Assembly (NCBI GenBank): GCA_030549175.1
Contig: JAUKUA010000001.1
Span: forward strand, 1,612,001-1,676,000
From: Lasiosphaeris hirsuta
Lineage: Eukaryota > Ascomycota > Sordariomycetes > Sordariales > Lasiosphaeriaceae
DNA: 64,000 bases
Reading direction: 5' to 3'
Position 1 is the first letter of the stretch, and every line of letters begins with the position of its first letter. The translations under genes were made by a program, and so were the position numbers. The notes below the pieces were generated by a model. It made no database searches and was not told the DNA's origin. It worked only from the letters and a program-made list of their open reading frames with translations. Below are positions 10,657-23,200 of the stretch, one piece after another.

Positions 10657-12677
10657 TTAACGCACAAGCGACCGGATGCTGCTTGTGCTCTCCAATTCGG
10701 TGTTGTTGGTGCGACTAGCAAACTCCTTGTGATATGCCATAGCATCGATAACATGAGCGGGTCTTGACTGGTAGGTGCCAAACCCCACAAGCACAGCCAG
10801 TGCGGAGATAATCGTCATAGTCAGCATCTGATCCCTGAATGCCTCCAAATACACGCTCTTGACTAGTTGGCTAAGATCGGGCGGCAGACTTAGCGCTGCC
10901 ATCGGGCTTCGGTGTATTTGTCCCAGGTCCCAATCGTCGAAACCAGCGCCAGAGCCAGGACCCAGAAGCTTCTGCAGCTTTTGGTTGAACACAACAGTGC
11001 ATATTGCTAGACCGAGTGCGCCGCCAAAGACACGGGCTTGGGCCACAGCGCCTTGGGCGGCAGCAAGATCACCGTGGCGGGCTTCGATGGCTGCGATCAT
11101 GGTGCTAGCAGCGAAGCACAGCCCAACTCCGAACCCGTAGATGGCGGTGAATCCCAACAACAAGCTAACATGTATGTCGGAACGGGTGAATCCAAAAGCC
11201 AATCCTATGCCGAGGGTTTGAAGTGAGCTTCCAATGACTAGCGTCTGGCTCGTGAGGTTGTTCTTTCGCGAAATTCCCCCGCCCATAAATGAGCCAAAAG
11301 CGCATGCTCCCAGCATGGGGAGGAGGTGGATGCCTGCCCAAAGAGCATTGTCGCCAAAGTTGATCTGAAACCTCTCCGGTATCTTGATGACGAGTGAAAT
11401 GTAGACAAACCCCGTCAGAAAGGTAACACTATCAGACAAAGTTAGGGGGGCTTAGTATCTCAGGGGCAAGTCAACATACATGAGGCTCGAGAGGTAGACA
11501 CGGCCCTTTGCCAAACGGAGGGGGAAAATAGGCTGGATTTTCTGGTGGACTCCGTAGCAGAGATATGACTCCCATAGGCCCAAGAGTATCCAACATATTC
11601 CCGAGATGACCAATGACCATACAATGGCTGGGCTAGACCAACTCCAAACAAAGGACGCGCCTTCTTGTATCGCAAATACTAGGAGGATCGAAGCTAAAAC
11701 CAGTAATATGTTGCCAATGAAGTCGATCTTGGAGAGTGCAGTCCTGGTATCGTATCTGGTGCGTTGGTCGTCCGGCCAAAGCGTGAATATTCCTGCGACC
11801 GCCAGAAGACCACAAGGTACACTGGACACCTCATCATTAGAATTGGGACTTTCTGGGTTTATGCTGGGACGAACTTGATCCAAAAGACCCCCCTCCATTT
11901 CCACTCCGAGATTGCGCCTCCAAGCAAAGGTCCCAAGATGTACGAGATGGAGAGAGTGATGCCAACCAACCCCCCACAACCTCGGGTCGATTGGGCCCTT
12001 GCTCGACTAGGCAAACCTGCGCCAAACTGTATAAACCCGAGCCCCCTATCCCTTGAAGCGCCCGAGCGGCAATGCTATCATTGCGGTGTTAGTTAGATGT
12101 TGACTCGATATTCCCATTCGAAAAAAGGGGCTGGCCACATACAGTTGCCACATAGAACCAGCAAGGGCACACCATATCGAGAACCCCGAAAATGAGATCC
12201 AAGCGATTGCGAGTAGGTTTTTCCGGCCATATATGTCGCTCAACTTGGAGAAGCCGACGGCGAAACCTGAGGTGAGCTAGGTTCAGCATTGAGCAGCTGT
12301 GACCGGGACGACAGTTGAGAAATGCCTCGCATGCACTCACTCATGTACGTTAGGAGATAGCTCAGGATGGCCCAAGGAGCATCTTGATAGTTATCAAACT
12401 CGGCGGAGATGGACACCAACGCGGTGGAGACGATTGAGGTATCGAGGCAGGAGAACATTAGACCTAACAGGATACTATGGTGGATGTTAGGGAGATACGA
12501 AGCGCGGGACAGGAAATAATGAAATGCTCACATAACCGTCAGTAATGTCTTACGTATAGACGTGCCTAAACTGCTGGGGGGCTGTGTTTGCCCCTTATCT
12601 CGGCCCAAGGCGTCTTCGAGCTGCGAGCTCTGCTCTGCCATGTCTGACAGTGATGGGTTGGGATAGGAGAGTGTCAT
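10657..12677 (-). CDS. MFS drug/efflux transporter (DHA2/14-TM type), frameshifted
   Basis: Exons on the minus strand: 12532-12677, 12341-12474, 12143-12266, 11875-12074, 11480-11821 and 10657-11428. They sum to 1718 bases, one short of a whole frame. The frame breaks in a six-base C run (11970-11975; G6 on the coding strand): before it the protein reads LVEQGPNRPEVVGG, after it the normal MFS helix LVGITLSISYILGP continues one frame over. One more base there would give 572 aa. Other family marks: SKLSDIYGRK (motif A), ARALQGIGGSGLYSLAQ (motif B-like region), LGPLLGGAISEWKWRGVFWIN before the central loop. Such proteins export toxic compounds or secondary metabolites by proton antiport at the plasma membrane. 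It is the nearest gene upstream of the PKS, 4.6 kb away and divergent, so it could serve the PKS product. A pseudogene or a sequencing error are both possible. Confidence 0.82.
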
Positions 12678-15600
12678 TGTAGAGGCGACTGGAGAAACGA
12701 GAGGCGGCCAAGTCGGCTGTTGACAGATATGTCATCCAAAACACGGGGCATAAGGGTCTTTGATGGTATTGCAACGACTGGACGGCAGGCAGACCGGCTG
12801 CGTTGCCTGTGCGGATGTTTTGTGATGGAGTTTTGCAAGATGCGATGACGGGATGGGACCTGCAAAAATCTGCTCATGCGAGCTGCCTTGCTCTTGCCTA
12901 TTGACTGACAACAGGTGGCGGAGGAGGGGTGGTGACTCAAATACGGCCTTGCTTTTTTCTCTGGTCAGGTAAGTGTCAAGAGGAAGGAGCAATCAAGTCG
13001 ACCATTTCCAGTTCTCCATGTTGGTTTGTGGAAAATGACCACTAGGTAAAAAAAAAACAGGGCCCTCTTTGAAATCCTCGAGCAGAGTCTGAGCTACATT
13101 AATGTATTGTCTCCTTTCTTCCGACACGACAGACCACGGGATCGAATTCGGTTGCTGAAGTTGTCACTCCCAGTTCCGCAAACTTGAGACACCGCTCTAG
13201 CTCGTAATTTGGCGAATATAGGATGAAGAACGAGTAACGAGTGAGTCTGTGTATGTTACAACACTTGGTGTCATTCAATCTGTAACTCTGACACGCTTCT
13301 GGCAAGACGTAGGAATAGCACGGTCGGTGGTCATGTTACCCTGGGAGGTAAGCCGCCCTTGAACTGAGAGGGAGCCTGGAAGGGCTGCTCCAAGTGCTGT
13401 TTGAGAAACCAAGACAGCTCTCCACCTCAACCCTTGCCTCGCGCTTCTTCAAAGTGCTGAGACATGGAAAGCTCCCAAGAGTGACACATAGGATACACAA
13501 CAGATGACGGATGCCGTGCGTTGTGTTACGACGCATGCTACGATCGACCCAGTCAACTAGCCCAAAGTGATGGCTAGTCCTATGTGTTGCTCCCGCTTGA
13601 AGCTTGTTCGGGGGGTTTAGCGCCGAGGTGTTTCCACAATGAGGGTATTCACAGGCACGCCGCCAACTCACGTAAATAGTTTATTCCAATAACTTCAAGA
13701 CTGATGCGGCGGCAATGCCCCTATTTTGTTTGTCCCGACACAACGCTCTTGATATCCGGCTTCCGAGTCGCCTGTACCACTCGACCGACTGAGCCCGTGT
13801 CATGTATGACAGGTGGGAGAGAGTGGTATATGCCTGGTCTTGGCCTATGAGGGGCTGGGCTGCGGGTAAACTCAGGCATGTTGAACGGCTGTTACTAGTC
13901 ACACCGGCTCGCGCGGGCGGTGCAGGAGGCGACCTCGCACAAAAGGTAAACATAGTCTCAGCCTGCTGGATCTGAAGGGCTAGCAACATCCGCGCACTTG
14001 GCCTCTCAGTTCGGCAGATTAATGATGTCGGCCACATCTACTCTCACGAGAAAATGCTGTGCTCTGGACGCTCGCTCGTGGAGGTCGGGGATACCAGGGA
14101 CGGATTTACATCCTGCCTCGCACCAAGCGAGCCGCGTGAAAGAAGAGTATCGAGGCGGGCACCTGCTGCGTGTATTTTCTCCTTCGGGTATTGGTACTAG
14201 TGGACTTGACACTAGACTTTGAGGCAAGCTCGACCGATCTGTACTGCGTCGATCTTCGCCCATTGCGAGACCTGCAGGGCACAAATCGTAGAATGTCTTG
14301 ATAAAATCTAGTCGTCTCATATAGCCGCAGTAGACGGTGTACCCAGGGGTTTAGTTGATTGGTCGTTCTTGTTTTCAACGAGACAAGTTTTTCTATGGCC
14401 TGTTGTGTTACTACAGGCAGCCGTCAAGACAGTCGAGTGTGACGACGGTTGCACATGAGGAGGGTGGTGATGGAATCTCGGCAGGCATCTGTGTGGACGT
14501 CAGCACTAATGTAGACAGGAGAGGAGCCGAAGGAAGGTTGACGGCAACACAATTACCACGGGCAGTAACTGTCCCATCTGTTATCTTGTGGGTGGCGCGA
14601 CGATAGCCGGCCATTTGAGCACATGCCCACAACATTTGGCCTTTAGGCGATGGTACCCTGAGCGACTTCGCTTCGCTCTTAGTTGGCTGCCTGAGGGTGC
14701 TTGCAGCAATTCCCGAAAGACGCTGGCACTGAATGATAGTGGTTCTTTTTCCTTCTTTTTTGTTGTCCGTCTCCGCCGGACCGAACAACCGGAATTCGGA
14801 GTCAGATTGCCCAAGTTCCATGCATTACTCTATATTCCTCATTCCTTGTGGCCTGGGCTTGCCTGGCGTGACTAGGGGTGGGGGTCTGGGGTCTGGGTTG
14901 CGAGTTGATTCTGCGGGTGGTCTGAGCGTTCCCGGCTACCAAGTGCAAGTGGACTTTGGCAGCTCAAGGTGCGACTCACGACGGGTACTCCTGGATTAGG
15001 TCGGTGATTATCTTCTCGGTTCCTCGGACACCTGCTTTATTTACCACGTCTTCGCTTTCGTTTTTCGGTCGCGCCCGGACTTGGGATTTGGGTCTCGCAT
15101 CTTAAAATGTGTCAGCTTTCAGTCACGTTTCTAGTCGCCGACGCATCTCACGCTGATGTCACCTCTTTATTTTGACCGGGCCGTTCCTTCTGGGATTTAC
15201 AAGGGTGACTGGCTAGTTGACGCCAGGTTCGTGTGCCGTCCAACCGCCCGGACTCAGGTCCACCATGACACTCGAACATCAAAGCGTACGGCGACTCGTT
15301 TGGGTTTCTCGAAGATTGCTCCTTAGACCAAGACGATAGGAATGAGCGCCAATGCTTAGGTTGGGAGAAGACAAAAAGGACACGTGACCGAGGCTTCTTA
15401 CGCACCGAAACATTCATAACCCTACCAAGTGTACTTGGGTAACTCGACATTTTGAAGCAACTCAAGTTGTCTCCATCCCGTCCAGCCGATGCATACCCTT
15501 CACCCCTCACCGAAAAAGACTGCCGAGCTATTCTGTTCTGGCATGCCGGTGTCGGGATCGATTTCCTGTTCCTTCCTACATGAGGGGCTCAATGCCACCC

Positions 15601-17279
15601 TCGTGGTTTTGTCTGGCGCCGGTAGTTCCGGATTCTCAGGACGGCCGGGTAGTCAAAACGTTTCCAAGGCACCCTTCTCGGACGCACGCGTATGTATCGT
15701 CGTACCTCTTAGTCCGAAGTCAGATCCGCAGCAATCCTTAGTGTTCCTTGGTGTCTTGGCACACCTATAAGCCAATATTGCACGTGGTATCCCAACGTCC
15801 TTCGTTCTCCGCAGAGCCGGGACGACGCCCGATGTTCGAGCTATTTCTGGGTGGCGGGCTTGAGAGCAGCATGCCATTGGAATGGCTCAGCTTGTCTACC
15901 TTCGGCCCAGCCAGGGTCAATGGCCAGGGTCACATCGCCCGCTCGCTCTAGTTGTTTGCATCCCCAAAACAAAACGTCGGCTCAGGCCCGCATCTTCCAC
16001 CAACGGCCCATATTGATGCGGCCTCCCCCGGTACCGAGTAGCAGGATTCGCCTCATCTGAATCCGCTATACGTACTCGCGCATAGAACCAGTTATACTAG
16101 GATGTTTGGCCGAAACAGGCTAAATATCTAGTAGCATCTGATGCCCGTCCCCTATCTTTTGTTTCCCTAAGGTGTCGTCGTCATGAGCACAGAAAGAGAT
16201 ATCCCATGTCTTTCCTGGGCAGATTTGAAGGTTTTTGGTATCACATAAATCTCCTCGAAAGAGAACCAAGTGCGCAGGACAATTTGAGATATAGGGTTAC
16301 ATTATTGATACTCGCATCACGCATTACCTCTTGCTTCCGCGCACGCTTCAAAACGCGGTTCTTTATATGTTTTTCTCTTGTCCTTGGCTGCTTTGGTGAC
16401 CGCTCTGGACCGCCTGTGCCCCTTTCCTACATCAACCTACCGTGGCATTGCCGTGGTACATCAAGAGTTTACCGCTCTGTCAAATACACGCGAAGTTGCC
16501 ACAGAGGTAAGGCCACCTGCTGTCTTGTCCTTACACCGTCGAGTGCCCGATGCCCATCTTGTCTCAATCATGTAGGCCCGGCTGGATTCAATACCAGCGG
16601 GAGGATATGGTTACATCTGTATGCCGAGCATTCTTGGGGGGTGAGAACCGCCCGAAGGATCGTCTTACTGCTGCTAACCATTGGATATTCCTGCTGGTCG
16701 GTATCCTACCCACCCGGTTTGTGCAGCAATGAGTTGGGTGGTCGGCAATTACAGCTTCGCCTGCCGGCAGTGCTAGGGAACGGATTTCTTGCCGGATATC
16801 TACTTTCGACGACAGTAGATGAAGTCTCCTTCTTGGACGCAAGCGACGCTGGGGTCGCCTTTCTGCTAGCGGAGCAGGCATGGGCTCAATCCTTGGGCTC
16901 GGGAACTCCACGGCGTATAGGACGGGAACCACCTCAAGGTAGCTTGGCTTCATCTTGGTAGGCCCATACAAGACATCCCTACCGGGTCTGGGCCGTTTAT
17001 AATCGCCCGGGGGCATGCCTCTAGCGCACATCGGTTTTGTCAGGTGGACTCCCATACCAGCGGCTCCCCTCTCGGCCTACCGTACAAGGTTCCTAAGGTA
17101 CAAAGTTATCATTACTCCCTTTTATATTTGCCGTTTCTAAAGCTGTTGTCTCAAATCTGTCAAACACTTCCTCGCTATTCACAACTCATCAGCTCGCAGT
17201 CCGTGTCAGCCGGACTAGTTTAGGAGGACCCTTCCAAGAAGTATCCCTCTCAAGCCCTACCCACTCGACAATTCCGAAG
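12678..17279. other. gene-poor region upstream of the PKS
   Basis: 4.6 kb with no gene I can support. Open frames at 13681-14037 (-), 16206-16961 (+) and 16588-17055 (-) overlap on opposite strands and show no family motif. It may contain decayed genes of a former PKS cluster or just regulatory DNA; sequence alone does not decide. The last 160 bases carry a TATA-like site for the PKS. Confidence 0.5.
17121..17129 (+). promoter_or_regulatory. possible TATA box of the PKS gene
   Basis: TTTATATTT lies about 155 bases upstream of the PKS ATG at 17280, in a pyrimidine-rich context typical of fungal promoters. Position is the main support. Confidence 0.35.
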
Positions 17280-20200
17280 ATGGAGGCCGAATATGGCGAT
17301 GAACCGTGCCCAATTGCCATTGTGGGAGTGGCCTGCCGCTTTCCGGGAGATGCCTCTAACCCCGAAGGGCTTTGGGATGTCCTTTCAAATGGCCGAAGCG
17401 CGTTCAAAGAGTTCCCGCAGGATCGCCTGAATATCAACGGATTCTACCATCCAAGCCCTGATCGTTCTGATAGTGTATGCCGCCAACTCTCGAGCAACTT
17501 GTTTCCTTACCGCTAACCGCTCTGAGCCCGCAGTTCAACTTCAAAGGGGCTCACTTCATCCGCGAAGACATAGCTGCCTTTGACGCTAAGGTTAGCTCTA
17601 CAACTCGATGCTCACGATATCCAATAGCCTTTAACACGATGTGAATAGTTCTTCGGTGTTGCTTCGGCCGAAGCCGATGCCATTGACCCTCAGCAACGTC
17701 TGCTATTGGAGGTATCATACGAAGCTATTGAAAATGGTGAGCGGCTCCCCGTTTTGACTAAATTTCTAACTGCTGATACGTCAACAGCTGGTTTTCCAAT
17801 GGAGACCTTCAAGGGGACTAGGACCTCGGTTTTTGTTGGCTCTTTTGTTAAGGGTAGGTCCCTAGTCAGGAAATAATGCCGTGGTTGTCTAATGTGACAA
17901 ATTAGACTACGAGCAAATCTCGATGAGGGACTCCCAGACAACGGCACCAGATTGTGCAACCGGAAATGGGATAGCTATTATGGCGAACCGCATTTCGTAC
18001 TTCTTTGACCTGCAAGGCACAAGCCAGACTATAGATACAGGCTGCAGCGCAAGCCTTGTCTGTGTGCATCAAGGTGTCCACAACTTGAGGAACGGACAGT
18101 CGGACATTGTGAGTTATTTTGCCTTGATTTACAAAGAGCTGTCTGAACCGGTTGTTGATACTGTCTTAGGCGATAGCAGGTGGTGCTGGACTCATCTTGA
18201 CCCCGAGCACTATCATGCCCATGACGTCGCTTGGCTTCTTGAGTGCAGATGGCAAGTGTTTCACATTCGACTCGCGCGCCAATGGCTATGGACGAGGCGA
18301 GGGCGTTGGAATTGTTGTCCTGAAGAGGCTTGACGATGCGGTCCGAGATAACGACACCATTCGCGCTGTCATTCGAGGCACCGCAAGTAATCAAGATGGA
18401 CATACCGCCGGTGAGCATGAGACTACTGAGCTTCTCTGAACTGCCCTACTTACTACATCAGGTATCACGGTTCCCAACCCGGAAGCCCAAGTTCGTTGCA
18501 TCAAGGCAGCCTACAAGAATGCGGGTCTTGGTATAGACAAGACGGCGTATGTCGAGTGCCATGGGACGGGAACAAAAGCTGGCGACTGGCGAGAGCTGAA
18601 AGCCATATCTGATGCTCTCAGCCTGAATCGTGCCGAAGACAATCCAATGTTTGTCGGTTCTGTCAAGCCAAACATTGGCCACTTGGAAGGCAGCGCCGGC
18701 GTTGCAGGACTGATCAAAGCTATCCTCATTTCGGAAAAGGGGCAGATTCCGCCACACATCAACTTCAAGAAGTGGAACCCTGACATCAAGCACAAGGACT
18801 GGAGAGTAGATGTGAGTTCTAACTATTCTTTGTCTCCCTAGCATAGCTAACACAACCACCACAAGATTGCAAAGGACTTGATGAAGTTCCCATCAAACGG
18901 TCTACGGCGTATCAGCGTTAATTGTTTTGGCTTTGGTGGGACTAATGCCCATGGCGTTCTCGACGATGCGAGAACATTTTTGGCGCAACGGGGCCTAACA
19001 GCATACCACAACACCACCGACCCTCAAGATACGCAAATCCCAGACGATGAGTCCACTACGGCGTCTGAGGCGGTCACAGGCTCGGCGACGCCTCCCGGCA
19101 GCTCGATGAGTAGTTGGGACTTGGCTTCTGACTTGGAAAGCAACGAATTTGACATGCCGTATCTGTTCGCCTTTTCATCGCAGCACCGCGATGGTCTCCC
19201 CCAGCTCACTTCCTCATATGCTCCCTACTTGATGGCTGGCGCATCGAGCCCTGGGCTGTTACGGGACTGCTCGTACACGCTTTACTCGAGGCGATCCCAC
19301 CTGGACTACAGGAGCTATTTTGTGGCCAAGTCCGTTTCGGAGCTTACTCAAAAGATGGCCAAGCTGAATGCATCCGAAGCCGTCCGGGCAGGCATGCCGA
19401 AGCCGTTTAGGCCCGCCCTGATCTTCTGTGGGCAAGGCGCTCAGTGGCCACGGATGGCAATGGAGTTGATGAACTTCCACGCCTTCCGCGAGAGCATCGA
19501 GACCGCGGATAACTACATGCGATTGCTGGATGGAAGGTTCAATCTCGAGGAAAAGTTGAACCAGAGCAAAGATAAGTCAGATATCAACCTACCCGAAATC
19601 GCTCAGCCAGCTACCACCGCCATCCAAGTGGCCCTTGTCGACCTCCTCAAGGCTTGTAAGATCAAGCCCGTATCCGTTGCAGGGCATTCGTCTGGCGAAA
19701 TTGCTGCAGCGTACGCGGCGGGCATCCTCACCCGCGAAGATGCGTGGGAACTCGCATTCTATCGTGGCCAATGTGCTGCGTCGCTGAAGAAAATTGACTC
19801 CAGCCTTCGGGGCCGAATGGTTGCCGCCGCCTTGTCGAGATCAGAGGCTCAGAAATACATAGAGCTGTTGGTCAGGCCGGGCTCGGCCACTGTGGCCTGC
19901 ATCAACAGCCCCCAGCTCGTCACGCTCTCCGGCGACGAAGACTCGATTCTCACCCTCAAGACCGAGCTTGGGAAGCGGGACGTCTTCACTGCCCTTGTCG
20001 CGGTAGATATCGCTTACCACTCACATCACATGAAAATTGTGTCCCAGCGATACCTGGACTTCATCAAGAACATTACACCGCGGGCAGGCTCGGAAGATAT
20101 CGCCATGTACTCGTCCGTTTCCGGCAAGCGGGTCGTCGGCCCCGAGCTTGATGCTGCCTATTGGGTCAAGAACATGGTCAGCCCCGTTGAGTTTGAAAGA

Positions 20201-23200
20201 GCCGTGGCGGCCATGATGGAGCCTGCGGCGGCCGACAGGATCCCCACCATCTTTATCGAGGTCAGCCCCCATCGGGTTTGGGCGAAAGCGCTGAAGCAGA
20301 CTTTGGATACCGTTGGCTTCAAGAACTCCCCGGTACCGTACCTCTCCATGCTTGAGCGTGGCAATGACGCCGTGGCGATGGTTTTGCAGCTGGTTGGAGA
20401 CCTTTTCCTGCATGGAGATCGTGTTAATATGGAGTGGTTTTACAGGAGGTATGCTTTGTTGAATGTTGTTTGCTTGCCCGTCACGGCCGCTGACACGGGT
20501 GCCCCTTCAGCAAAAAGACTCGTCGTCTGCCAAAGTGCCTGGTCGACCTCCCAACTTACCCCTGGGATCATTCCAAGACGTACTGGCATGAGTCGCATCT
20601 TTCTCGGGCACATCGGTTCCGGCAGTTTGGACGGCGCGATTACATCGGTGCCCCGACGGCTGATAGCGTTCTCCCATACGAGCCGAAATGGCGAGGTTTC
20701 TTCCGAGTCTTCGAAAACCCCTGGCTCCAGGACCACAAGGTGCGGCGGGAGATGCTGTACCCTGCAGCTGGCATGGTCGTCATGGCGATTGAAGCAGCCA
20801 GGCAGGTTGTCTACGATGTCATCGATCAGCCGTCGGACATTTTGGACTTTGAGGTCTCTCAGTTCGAGATCAAGGCCCCAATGGTAATCCCGGCCGAAGA
20901 TAGTGGTCTGGAACACTCGATAAACGCCAAGAAGGCTGGGGAGTCGTCCCTGGACGGTGTTACAACCTGGGTCTACGAGTTTGCGATTTACTCGAAGCCA
21001 TACCAAGACGCGCCGTTCCAAGAAAACGCCAAGGGAACATTCGCTGTCAGGTTCTATCGACGCGGCGCTGAGAGGCGGGGAAACGGAAGCTTGTTGTGCA
21101 AGTCAGTCGATGCAAAGTCGCGGGATGAGTACCAGTCGGGAAAACGTGGGCAAAGTACCTTTGAGTTCTACGAGGGCCTCGATGTTGTGGGCATGAACTA
21201 CGGGCGACTGTTCCGAAACATTGCCGATCTGGGCCAGGCAAACAGCAGCGGTGCTGTCAAGGAGTGCTGGGCCTCCATCACGATCCCCGATACCAAGGAA
21301 AAAATGCCTATGCAGTTCGAGTTTGACCATATCATTCACCCGGCCACCCTCGATGCCGTCTTCCAAACCCTGTTCACCCTCGGAAGCGACCCGATGGTGC
21401 CGTTCTTCATCGACAGGATCCGGGTTGCAGCCAACGTCCCTTGTGTGGCCGGCGCTCGGCTCTTTGGCACCGCCAGGGGAGCCAATGTAGGGCTTCGCGA
21501 GGCATCGGCTGACATTGACATCTGGGCCACAGGGCCCGACGGCGAAATTGGCCACAGGCATGTTGTTGAAATTAACGGTCTCCGTGCCGTGTCGATTGCC
21601 TCGACTGCCGCCGGCCGAGTTGGGTTCTTGCCAAGCCACCGAAACCTTTCCTCGAGCGTCGTCTGGAAGGAGGACGTTGAGTACGCAAGCATTGGCGAGC
21701 CAAGAAAGTGGCTCAGCCTCCTTGGCCACAAGTACCCGGGCATATCAATTCTGCATATCGGAGAGAACAGCCAGATACACAAGACAGCTTTCCAAGCCCT
21801 TGCGCACGAGGCCGATGGCTGGCCGTCGGATACGCCCCGGCTCTCGAGCTACACCATCAGTGCGGAGACAGACAAGGTCTACGAGGCCACTTTGGCTGCC
21901 ACGGCTGAGCAGCATCGACCGCTTTTGGCATACGAACCTCCTTCTGCCTTGTCGTTGGCCGAGGAGGCCCCCCGCAAGTTTGATCTGATCATTGTAGAGG
22001 ATACTACTACGTTGCTGAGCGAAGAGGAGATCAAGAGGCTTGTCAAGCCCTCTGGCTTCATCATGACCACAGCCAAGCCAGGAAAAGACCTGCAGAACTT
22101 GGCAAAGCGACCAGCGACCCGCCACCAATCTCCACCCCAGTCAACAGAGCAAGAGCCCGGCTCTGGTAGCTCGGCAGTCCAAGCCAAGTGGGTTGGAATG
22201 AAGGCCGTTGCGAATATCGCCTCAGATGCCCCGACAAGCGGCTCGGGCAGTCGCAAGCGCCGTCGTAGTGAAGACGACGATAGTTTTGCAGTCACGCAGC
22301 TCCTCCGGGAGATACAAGACGCAGGCGATGAGGTTCAAAAAGCCACCAAGAGTCAAGATATCGTCATCCTGGTACCAGATGTACTTCCTACTACGAGTGG
22401 TCGCCCTGCAGAGCGTCTTCAAGAGGACCTCTCCCGGGTCGGCTTCGAGGCCAGCATTCAGCCCATTTCATGGCTGGAAGGCACGTCTCGGAAGCACAAC
22501 AACACACTCTTCATTTCCCTCCTGGAGCTCTACGAGACCGACGGCTTCGTGCTCGGCATGGACGAGCGGCAGTACGAGCTCGTGAAGAGACTCTTGCAAA
22601 CCCCCAAGGGTCTACTCTGGGTGTCCCGCGGCGGACAGACAGCCTCGGGCGCCGAGCGCCCCTGGAACGCGCTCTTCCTGGGATGGTCGCGCACGGTGCG
22701 ATCAGAGGATAGCACCAAGGACATTGTATGCCTCGATGTGCAGTCCGGGGATGCGGTGCCGACGATCCGGACCATCTTTATCGACTCGTTCATCAATCCG
22801 GCGAAGGGCATTGGAGGCCGTGTGGTGCGGGATACCGAGTATGCTGAGGTTGGTGGGCGGATCCTTATCCCTCGTCTCATGCCGATCGAGGGGTTGAACA
22901 ACATCATTGAGCATGGCCGCGAAAAGGGGCTTCGGTTCGAGCGGGGCTCTGTTCGGTCTGTGGGCGATCGGATATGGCTTGGAGTGGGATCCCCCGGCAA
23001 CCTCAGCAGCCTCTACTTTGGCCAGGATCAAGGGCCTGAAGTCAAGGCCGAGGGTGACCGCGTCCGCATTACGGTGAGACAGGCGTACCTTCTGCCCGGA
23101 GATCTCGACACGGTGCTCGGGAAGAACTCGAGGACCTCGATCGGCGTCGAGGTTGTGGGCATCGTCCACAGCGTTGGCGGCGACGTCAAGCATACGCAAC

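Noticed and set aside
16206..16961. 251-aa open frame upstream of the PKS
   Set aside because: No recognisable family and a similarly long frame on the opposite strand (16588-17055); not called as a gene.
20734..20766. Dead DH domain because the usual Gly after the catalytic His (HxxxG) is Arg
   Set aside because: Both catalytic His and Asp are present, and from memory several active fungal HR-PKSs vary at that Gly, so loss of activity cannot be claimed.
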